Assembly (NCBI GenBank): GCA_012800475.1
Contig: JAAZJF010000285.1
Coordinates: forward strand, 1 to 6,012
Direction of reading: 5' to 3'
DNA from: Gammaproteobacteria bacterium
Lineage (GTDB): Bacteria > Pseudomonadota > Gammaproteobacteria > Pseudomonadales > Pseudomonadaceae
DNA length: 6,012 nucleotides
In this document: piece by piece, positions 1-4,842 of the stretch
Layout: the number at the start of each line of letters is the position of its first letter
How positions within the stretch are numbered: position 1 is the stretch's first letter
Made by a program: the position numbers and the translations under genes
Notes under the pieces: model-generated
What the model saw: the letters and a program-made list of their open reading frames with translations, nothing else
Told to the model about the DNA's origin: nothing
The model's database searches: none

Positions 1-1470
1 CAACATACGGTTCAACCAGCTGTGGATGATACCGTCGCCTGGACGCAGTGAAACACCACCACGGTTCATGATGAAGTCAGGCAATGTGTGGTGCGTGATT
101 TCGTCAATTGGTTTTGGGTATGCAGCAGTGTGGCAGAAAGACTGCATCACGAGGTCAGCAGAGAAGCCCAAGCACGCCAAGTCTTTCAACTCGTCACGGG
201 TCATAGGACCAGTGGTGTCTTGTGAACCAACAGTGGTCATTTTTGGCTCGCAGTAAGTGCCAGGACGTACGCCTTGACCTTCTTCTAAGCCACATGCACG
301 ACCAACCATCTTCTGCGCTAAAGTGAAACCTTTATCGTTATCAGCTGGTGGAACTGGCTTTTTGAATAAATCTGTTGGGCCCATGCCTAATTCAGCACGT
401 GCTTTTTCAGTTAAACCACGGCCAATGATCAATGGAATACGGCCACCGGCACGTACTTCATCCAGCAGAACGTCGGTTTTTAATTCAAAAGTTGTGACTA
501 ATTCATCAGAACCGTTGCGACGTACTTCACCTTTGTATGGGTAAACGTCAATCACGTCGCCCATGTTCAGGTCTGTGCAATCAAACTCGATTGGCAGTGC
601 ACCAGCATCTTCCATCGTGTTGTAGAAGATTGGAGCAATTTTAGTACCGAAGCAGAAACCGCCAGCGCGCTTGTTAGGTACGTTCGGGATATCGTCACCG
701 AAGAACCACAATACGGAGTTGGTTGCTGATTTACGTGAAGAACCGGTACCAACAACGTCACCAACGTAAGCGACTGGGAAGCCGTTAGCTTTCAGTGCTT
801 CCATTTGCTTGATTGGACCCACTGAACCTGGAACGTCTGGGTTAATGCCATCGCGCTCCATTTTCAGCATCGCTAATGCGTGCAATGGAATGTCAGGACG
901 TGACCATGCATCTGGAGCAGGTGACAGGTCATCGGTGTTGGTTTCGCCAGTTACTTTAAATACGCTTAAAGAAATTTTCTCTTCTAGAGCTGGGCGTGAT
1001 TTGAACCACTCGCCATCAGCCCATGACTGCATCACAGCTTTCGCGTTGGCATTGCCAGCTTTTGCTTTTTCTGCAACGTCGTGGAACGCATCAAACACTA
1101 GTAAAGTGTGCTTGAGTTCAGCAGCAGCTAATGCAGACAGCTCAGCGTCGTCTAGTAAAGCAACCAATGTTTCGATGTTGTAGCCACCTTGCATGGTGCC
1201 TAACAATTTAACAGCGTGTGCTTTATCGATTAGAGGTGAAGTCGCTTCACCTTTAGCGATTGCTGATAAGAAACCGGCTTTAACATAAGCGGCTTCGTCA
1301 ACACCTGCAGGAACGCGATCAGTGATCAGTTCCAGCAAGAATGCTTCTTCACCTGCAGGTGGATTTTTCAGTAGCTCAACCAAACCAGTGGTTTGTTCGG
1401 TGTTGAGTGGCTGCGGGACAATGCCCTGTTCAGCGCGTTCTGCTACGTGTTTGCGGTAGGCTTCAAGCAC
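1..1470 (-). CDS. acnB: Aconitate hydratase B (bifunctional aconitase / 2-methylisocitrate dehydratase), N-terminal 490 residues; 3' end outside window
   Basis: Cytosolic [4Fe-4S] enzyme that interconverts citrate and isocitrate in the TCA cycle; AcnB proteins also dehydrate/hydrate 2-methylisocitrate in propionate breakdown. The translation matches AcnB throughout: it opens LEAYRKHVAERAEQG, with a helical HEAT-like domain at about residues 1-160 that is diagnostic for the B type. The swivel domain (about 165-370) carries R191 and GTGSSRKSATN at 241-251 (substrate-binding S244/S245/R246 by E. coli numbering). After it come a linker and the start of the catalytic core, with SQDTTGPMTRDEL from residue 416 and the end at IHSWLNRML. 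The family is about 865 residues, so roughly 375 residues, including the three cluster cysteines, lie beyond position 1. The start is GTG at 1470-1468. An in-frame TGA sits five codons upstream, so no longer start is possible, and GAGGG lies 8-9 bases before it. I see no break in the frame. Confidence 0.97.
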   Translation of the reverse strand, partial: MLEAYRKHVAERAEQGIVPQPLNTEQTTGLVELLKNPPAGEEAFLLELITDRVPAGVDEAAYVKAGFLSAIAKGEATSPLIDKAHAVKLLGTMQGGYNIETLVALLDDAELSALAAAELKHTLLVFDAFHDVAEKAKAGNANAKAVMQSWADGEWFKSRPALEEKISLSVFKVTGETNTDDLSPAPDAWSRPDIPLHALAMLKMERDGINPDVPGSVGPIKQMEALKANGFPVAYVGDVVGTGSSRKSATNSVLWFFGDDIPNVPNKRAGGFCFGTKIAPIFYNTMEDAGALPIEFDCTDLNMGDVIDVYPYKGEVRRNGSDELVTTFELKTDVLLDEVRAGGRIPLIIGRGLTEKARAELGMGPTDLFKKPVPPADNDKGFTLAQKMVGRACGLEEGQGVRPGTYCEPKMTTVGSQDTTGPMTRDELKDLACLGFSADLVMQSFCHTAAYPKPIDEITHHTLPDFIMNRGGVSLRPGDGIIHSWLNRML

Positions 1471-1520
1471 AGTATTATACCCTCATCATTGGCCCCCAAA
1501 CAGGAAGGGGCGCTTATCCA

Positions 1521-1636
1521 GAAGCTGTTTTCAAAGTGTTGCAAGCACACATAAACCGAGCAATATACAGGTTTTACTATTGCTGATTACGCTGCAGCGA
1601 TACGGGTTTAACCCTTTGCGCTTTGAAAACAGCCTC
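1521..1636 (-). repeat. Long inverted repeat enclosing nested stems in the acnB leader
   Basis: GCTGTTTTCAAAG at 1524-1536 is an exact reverse complement of CTTTGAAAACAGC at 1621-1633. Read as minus-strand RNA the stem extends outward by one G-U and two Watson-Crick pairs, giving about 16 paired positions around an 84-base interior. The interior has its own symmetric parts: AGCAATA/TATTGCT (1559-1565 with 1578-1584), the palindrome CGCTGCAGCG (1590-1599) and GGGTTTAACCC (1604-1614). The layout suggests a multi-branched RNA fold upstream of acnB. Inner G-T wobbles would instead favour plus-strand RNA, so the transcribed strand is not settled by pairing alone. It matches no leader family I recognise. 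Confidence 0.55.
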
Positions 1637-1671
1637 GATTATTGGACGTGGTTGCCTAAAATGGCGCGCTT

Positions 1672-1700
1672 ATTCTAAGCCACAAGTGTTGTAAAGTTAA
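1672..1700 (-). promoter_or_regulatory. Candidate sigma70 promoter for acnB
   Basis: On the minus strand TTAACT (1700-1695, 4/6 match to TTGACA) is followed after exactly 17 bases by TAGAAT (1677-1672, 5/6 match to TATAAT). A GC-rich stretch, GCGCGCC, lies at the predicted start point near 1663-1666. It lies downstream of the usp terminator and upstream of acnB, as expected for an independent acnB promoter, and would give a leader of about 190 bases. The call rests on motif matching only. Confidence 0.4.
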
Positions 1701-1724
1701 GAGGCATTGATGTGTTTGCATGGT

Positions 1725-1759
1725 AAAAAGCATGTTAGACCTTGGGCTAACATGCTTTT
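1725..1759 (-). terminator. Intrinsic terminator of the usp gene
   Basis: AAAAGCATGTTAG (1726-1738) and CTAACATGCTTTT (1747-1759) form a perfect 13-bp stem around an 8-base loop. Read on the minus strand the stem ends in a run of five T (1729-1725), so it terminates transcription leaving the usp gene, whose stop codon is about 90 bases upstream. The plus-strand read ends in four T, so it could also stop plus-strand transcription. It separates usp from acnB as two transcription units. Confidence 0.8.
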
Positions 1760-1845
1760 CGTGTGGTTTTGCTGGCTATTTATGCCATGTGTTAGGCAGG
1801 CGCGATCAAACCGCAATAGCTTTGTCCTTGTAACTTGCAGGCGGG

Positions 1846-2706
1846 TTAGCTCTGCAGTTGCTTTTCCAATTGCGCCATCACCGCTTGCGGTTTAAGAACC
1901 AGCACATCGGTTTCTACCGCATCCAATACAGCTTCTGCTGTGTTACCAATCAAAGCACCCGATAAACCTGTGCGCGCCACAGTACCAATGACAGTGACGA
2001 CCGCATCCAATTCACGTGCCATATCTGGAATTAAGATATCGGCAGGACCTTCCTTGACATGCATTTGTTGAGTGTCGAGCTCAAACTCTTTAACAAATGC
2101 ATGGCACTGTTCACGGTAGCGCGCTTCGATGGTTTCGCGCAGCTGAAAAGTTGGGTCGGCAGCGGACAGCATCGGTGAAGGATGAGCGCTAAAGACGTGC
2201 AGTGCTCCCTTAGCGATACCGGCCATTTCAAATGCATTGCTAATCAAGCTGGCATGTAAAGCGCGGTGCTCAGCGCTGTTATTGCCCACATCGACCGCAG
2301 CTAAAATAACACCTGCAGTCCAAGGGCGATTGGTTTTGGCAATCAGCACAGGGCAGGGGCAGTAGCGCAGCAGCTTCCAGTCATCAGGTGTGAGCAGGGC
2401 GCGCTTGAGTGGGTTTTCAGGGAAGTGTTGTTTAATCACCAGTCCACAGTTTTCAGCTTGCTGCACGCCAATAATCGTCTCGTGAAAGCTGTTATGCCAC
2501 GCTTGATGAGTTGCGACTTCATAGCCTTCATCTTGCAGTTTTTGTGCTGTTGCAGCGAGAAATTGACCGTGTTCGTCGCGTTTGTCACAGATTAATAAAT
2601 GCAAGCGTGAGTGCGTCACCCCCGCGATGAGCTTGGCGCGCTTGAGTGCGAGTTCTTCAGGTTGGTTAGGTGTCATAACAACTAGAATATTGCGGATGGC
2701 TTGCAT
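1846..2706 (-). CDS. Tandem-domain universal stress protein, UspE-like
   Basis: Predicted soluble cytoplasmic stress protein of 286 residues with two Usp folds. Domain 1 (about 1-125) begins RNILVVMTP and ends with TPDDWKLLRYCPCPVLIAK (106-124), a UspE hallmark. Domain 2 (about 130-273) runs from GVILAAVDVG to GTVARTGLSGALIGNTAE (241-258) and TDVLVLKP. ATP-binding Usp proteins carry G-x2-G-x9-G-(S/T). Here the pattern is G241-x2-A244-x9-G254-N255, so nucleotide binding is doubtful; UspE-type proteins also have GN at the end. The start is the ATG at 2706-2704, preceded by AGGGAG (2718-2713) at six bases. It is transcribed alone, with a terminator after it and an FNR/Anr-like box before it. In Pseudomonas several tandem Usp proteins belong to the Anr low-oxygen regulon and support anaerobic survival; I recall the homologue at this locus being one of them, but its exact role here is inferred. 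Confidence 0.9.
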   Translation of the reverse strand: MQAIRNILVVMTPNQPEELALKRAKLIAGVTHSRLHLLICDKRDEHGQFLAATAQKLQDEGYEVATHQAWHNSFHETIIGVQQAENCGLVIKQHFPENPLKRALLTPDDWKLLRYCPCPVLIAKTNRPWTAGVILAAVDVGNNSAEHRALHASLISNAFEMAGIAKGALHVFSAHPSPMLSAADPTFQLRETIEARYREQCHAFVKEFELDTQQMHVKEGPADILIPDMARELDAVVTVIGTVARTGLSGALIGNTAEAVLDAVETDVLVLKPQAVMAQLEKQLQS

Positions 2707-2779
2707 GTGAATCTCCCTGATTTTTAGAATGTAGAGAATGCTATGGCTTTAGAGTGCCAGTTTTTTCAGTGGCTGCACA

Positions 2780-2793
2780 TTGATGCCCGTCAA
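2780..2793. promoter_or_regulatory. FNR/Anr/Dnr-type operator
   Basis: TTGATGCCCGTCAA matches the FNR-family consensus TTGAT-N4-ATCAA at nine of ten specified positions; the exception is G2789 in place of A. The centre (2786.5) lies about 80 bases upstream of the usp start codon and within range of activating that gene. Anr, the Pseudomonas FNR homologue, senses oxygen through a [4Fe-4S] cluster, and tandem Usp genes are known targets. Dnr, an NO-responsive relative, uses nearly the same sequence, so the two cannot be told apart here. Confidence 0.6.
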
Positions 2794-2825
2794 GTAACAA
2801 GGCTGGCTGTTCTGTGTATGCATCG

Positions 2826-2831
2826 TATAAT
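2826..2831 (+). promoter_or_regulatory. Candidate -10 element of the miaE promoter
   Basis: A perfect TATAAT lies 36 bases before the miaE start codon and predicts a transcript start near 2838 with a leader of about 30 bases. No good -35 hexamer stands 16-18 bases upstream (TGGCTG at 2804-2809 is the nearest and is poor), so the promoter may be weak or activator-assisted. Confidence 0.4.
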
Positions 2832-2867
2832 GGCGCAATATATCTGGCGGCCATTTAGTACTTATCT

Positions 2868-3503
2868 ATGTTAATACCTGAAATTGAAGCTTTTTTACAG
2901 TGCCAAACACCTTTGAGTTGGATTGAGTGGGCGTTAGAGCATCCTGAAGAATTATTGTTGGATCATGCCAATTGCGAAAAAAAAGCGGCGGGCACTGCGC
3001 TCACGCTGATGTTTCGCTACCCTGAGCGTGAAGAGTTACTGCAGCATTTGTCGCGTTTAGCGCGTGAAGAGTTGCGTCACTTTGAGCAAGTCACGGCGTT
3101 GATGAAAAAGCGTGGTATGCGTTATCGACAAATTACCGCCTCTATTTATGCGCAGCGTTTGCATAAGCATGTGGCCAAGCAAGAACCGCAAAAACTGATT
3201 GATAGTTTAATTGTGCTGGCTTTTATTGAGGCGCGCTCGTGTGAGCGTTTTTACCGCTTAGCACCGCACTTGGATGAGGAGTTGGGGCGTTTTTATACTT
3301 CTTTATTGAAGTCTGAGGCGCGCCACTTTGAAGGCTATTTGCGTATGGCAGAGCTCTATGCCAAACAACCTATAGCTGAACGGGTGGCCTTTTTTGCTGA
3401 AGTTGAGCGTGACGCGATCTTGATGGAAGACGAGGTGTTTAGGTTTCACAGTGGTGTGCCTGCAGCAAAGCAAGGCGCTGATTCCGCCACAGCGCCCGCT
3501 TAA
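2868..3503 (+). CDS. miaE: tRNA-(ms2i6A37) hydroxylase MiaE
   Basis: Non-heme di-iron monooxygenase that uses O2 to hydroxylate the isopentenyl group of 2-methylthio-N6-isopentenyladenosine at A37 of tRNAs reading UNN codons, giving ms2io6A (the cis-zeatin form). The 211-residue product has the ferritin-like four-helix ligand set. E37 lies in LLDHANCEKKAAG, E68 and H71 in REELRHFEQV, E121 in FIEARSCERF, and E150 and H153 in SEARHFEGY, which is the E / ExxH / E / ExxH order of carboxylate-bridged di-iron enzymes. The ligand assignment is inferred from this pattern. The first 195 or so residues match the family; the last dozen are a low-complexity Ala/Ser/Gln tail. The start is ATG 2868, because an in-frame TAG lies at 2856-2858. 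No clear Shine-Dalgarno sequence precedes it. Its stop overlaps the stop of convergent lpxH. Confidence 0.93.
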   Translation: MLIPEIEAFLQCQTPLSWIEWALEHPEELLLDHANCEKKAAGTALTLMFRYPEREELLQHLSRLAREELRHFEQVTALMKKRGMRYRQITASIYAQRLHKHVAKQEPQKLIDSLIVLAFIEARSCERFYRLAPHLDEELGRFYTSLLKSEARHFEGYLRMAELYAKQPIAERVAFFAEVERDAILMEDEVFRFHSGVPAAKQGADSATAPA

Positions 3504-4228
3504 GGTGACGCTGTAGGCTCAAAAGGGAATGACTTAAGTACAAAGCTGTGGCGACTGACCTCAATAAACCAGCCTTGGGTATCCCAGTCGCCCAATACAA
3601 TGCGTTGTTTTTCGCCGCCTAAGTTATGCACTGCAGGGCGATGTGTATGCCCGTGAATCAAAGTACGCACCTGATGCTGAGACATCACTTGACTGACAGC
3701 CTCTGGATTGACATCGGTAATATCCATCGTCTTCATGCGCGTGCTGTTGGTGCTTTTTTTACGTAAGTCACCGGCTAAACGCTGGCGAGTACCTAAGGGT
3801 AGATGGCGTAAAATAAACAATACGACAGGGTTGCGTAAGACTCGGCGCAGGCGGATATAGCTACGATCACTGGTGCATAGACTGTCACCGTGCATCAAGA
3901 GCACCTGTTCGCCAGCCAGTTGTGCAATGCTTGGGTCGGCTAGCAGTTCGCAGTCCGCCAATTTGCAAAATTCTTGACCGATTAAAAAATCGCGATTGCC
4001 ATGCATCAGATAAATCTGTGTACCACCTGCGGCAATATCGCTGAGTGCTTGAGCAATTGAGCGCTGAAAAGGCGTGATCGCATCATCGCCGATCCACACC
4101 TCAAAAAAATCACCCAAAATATACAACGCCTGTGCATGCTGGGCGTGCTGCTCTAAAAACGCGAGGAACGCGCCAGTGATATCTGGGCGCTCCTCGTGTA
4201 GGTGCAGATCAGAAATCAGCAGAATCAC
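3500..4228 (-). CDS. lpxH: UDP-2,3-diacylglucosamine pyrophosphohydrolase LpxH
   Basis: Peripheral inner-membrane enzyme of the Raetz pathway. It cleaves UDP-2,3-diacylglucosamine to lipid X (2,3-diacylglucosamine 1-phosphate) and UMP, the fourth step of lipid A synthesis. The 242-residue protein is full length and has the complete calcineurin-like Mn2+ site: D7-x-H9 (SDLHL), G39-D40 followed by FFEVWIGDD, GNRD at 77-80 (N78, R79), H113-G-D115 and GHTH at 193-196. The basic, hydrophobic cap region at about 122-165 is the expected lipid-binding insertion. The start codon is GTG (4228-4226), overlapping the ppiB stop as GTGA; the frame meets a TGA seven codons upstream and has no other start, so translation is probably coupled to ppiB. 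There is no separate promoter, and no terminator is visible after the stop. Confidence 0.96.
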   Translation of the reverse strand: MILLISDLHLHEERPDITGAFLAFLEQHAQHAQALYILGDFFEVWIGDDAITPFQRSIAQALSDIAAGGTQIYLMHGNRDFLIGQEFCKLADCELLADPSIAQLAGEQVLLMHGDSLCTSDRSYIRLRRVLRNPVVLFILRHLPLGTRQRLAGDLRKKSTNSTRMKTMDITDVNPEAVSQVMSQHQVRTLIHGHTHRPAVHNLGGEKQRIVLGDWDTQGWFIEVSRHSFVLKSFPFEPTASP

Positions 4229-4719
4229 TCGATGAACTCTGCTTTTTCAATGATCACTTCTTCAGCAGGTACGTCTTGGTGACCGTTTTTGCTGGTGGTT
4301 TTAACGCTTTTAATGGCGGTGACCACGTCAAAACCGTCAACCACTTCACCAAATACTGCGTAACCCCAACCTTGTGTGGTCGGTGCGCTGTGGTCCAAAA
4401 ATTCGTTGTCATTCACGTTAATGAAGAACTGCGCTGACGCTGAGTGCGGATCCATGGTGCGCGCCATCGCAACGGTGCCCACTTTGTTGGAAACGCCGTT
4501 GTTGGCTTCGTTTTTGATGCTCTCGCGTGTTTTGAGTTCTTTCATGTTGACGTCAAAACCACCGCCCTGGACCATGAAGTTGCTGATCACACGGTGAAAG
4601 ATGGTGTTGTCATAGTGGCCGTCTTTAACGTACTGAATAAAGTTGGCAACGGTTTCGGGTGCTTTGTCAGCAAAGAGTTTTAAAGTAATAACGCCATGAT
4701 TGGTGTGTAATTTAATCAT
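4225..4719 (-). CDS. ppiB: Peptidyl-prolyl cis-trans isomerase B (cytoplasmic cyclophilin)
   Basis: Cyclophilin that catalyses cis-trans isomerisation of X-Pro bonds in folding proteins. It is 164 residues, the same length as E. coli PpiB and alignable along its whole length. There is no signal peptide, so it is the cytosolic form. Active-site blocks are present: FHRVISNFMVQGGG (41-54, catalytic R43, with F48, M49 and Q51), AMARTMDPHSASAQFFIN (84-101) and FLDH (107-110). The motif GWGYAVFGEVVDG (117-129) is typical of bacterial PpiB. The ATG at 4719-4717 follows a short GGA (4729-4727). It is the first gene of the ppiB-lpxH unit, with a 4-base overlap to lpxH, and is divergent from glnS. Confidence 0.97.
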   Translation of the reverse strand: MIKLHTNHGVITLKLFADKAPETVANFIQYVKDGHYDNTIFHRVISNFMVQGGGFDVNMKELKTRESIKNEANNGVSNKVGTVAMARTMDPHSASAQFFINVNDNEFLDHSAPTTQGWGYAVFGEVVDGFDVVTAIKSVKTTSKNGHQDVPAEEVIIEKAEFIE

Positions 4720-4842
4720 TAAATTGATCCATAGAAGCTAAAAAGTCATAGACCTGTCAGAGAGCTGGCAGGTTCGGGTATGATAAGCACTTTATTTGAA
4801 CCAGCCTACCCATAATAGGCAGTAATGAGTATTTAAGAGCCC
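4720..4842. promoter_or_regulatory. Divergent control region between ppiB and glnS
   Basis: These 123 bases must hold promoters for both genes. TATGAT (4779-4784, plus) is the best -10 candidate for glnS but has no convincing -35. TTGAAC (4796-4801) resembles a -35 without a matching -10. Two symmetric elements are present: a 9-bp imperfect hairpin at 4752-4773 and GCCTA/TAGGC around 4804-4820. The glnS start is preceded by AAGAG only three bases away. Promoter positions cannot be fixed from sequence alone. Confidence 0.45.
4752..4773. repeat. Inverted repeat in the ppiB-glnS intergenic region
   Basis: ACCTGTCAG (4752-4760) and CTGGCAGGT (4765-4773) pair over nine positions around an AGAG loop, with a single T-G wobble on the plus strand (an A-C mismatch on the minus strand). 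It lies 32 bases upstream of ppiB. No T-run follows directly on either strand, so it does not look like a terminator. It could be an operator for a dimeric regulator or a leader hairpin. Confidence 0.5.

Larger units (their letters stand above)
1471..1845. other. Gene-free region between acnB and the usp gene
   Basis: This 375-base stretch has no credible coding frame. On the minus strand it holds, in order of transcription, the 3' tail of the usp transcript, a strong hairpin terminator (1725-1759), a candidate sigma70 promoter (1672-1700) and an acnB leader of roughly 190 bases dominated by a long inverted repeat (1521-1536 with 1621-1636). A smaller GC-rich stem (GCCCC 1492-1496 with GGGGC 1507-1511) sits just before the acnB ribosome binding site. 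No tRNA, rRNA or known riboswitch class was recognised. Confidence 0.75.
2707..2867. promoter_or_regulatory. Divergent control region between usp and miaE
   Basis: These 161 bases separate two genes that point away from each other, so both promoters must lie here. It contains the FNR/Anr-like box (2780-2793) and a plus-strand TATAAT (2826-2831). For usp the best -10 candidate is a weak TCTAAA (minus strand, 2753-2748). Its spacing from the box is about 4 bases longer than the classical arrangement with the box centred at -41.5. Confidence 0.55.

Noticed and set aside
266..276. VTSKR in GlnS as a defective KMSKS loop (coordinates are residue numbers near 271-275, DNA 5653-5667)
   Set aside because: The catalytic lysines and serine are kept, and Thr at this place is, as far as I recall, the normal pseudomonad form.
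567..764. Minus-strand frame inside acnB
   Set aside because: It is an out-of-frame shadow of acnB on the same strand, with no ribosome binding site or family resemblance.
26..1183. Plus-strand open frames at 26-256, 323-544 and 809-1183
   Set aside because: They lie antisense to a continuous, highly conserved acnB reading frame, and their translations resemble no protein family.
1521..1636. The acnB leader inverted repeat as a MITE-like element
   Set aside because: There is no target-site duplication at the ends (flanks CCA on the left and GAT on the right), no second copy in the window and no known IS end. A folded leader explains it better.
1707..1895. 62-codon plus-strand frame over the usp 3' end
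   Set aside because: It runs straight through the perfect terminator hairpin and into the antisense of usp, and its composition is not protein-like.
2031..2237. Minus-strand 68-codon frame in usp
   Set aside because: It is a shifted-frame shadow of the UspE-like gene.
2750..2759. Sigma54 promoter upstream of usp, from TGGCAC on the minus strand
   Set aside because: The -12 element is wrong: no TTGC follows, and the GG-to-GC spacing is off by one.
4376..4683. Plus-strand frames opposite ppiB
   Set aside because: They are antisense to a fully conserved cyclophilin, with no supporting signals.
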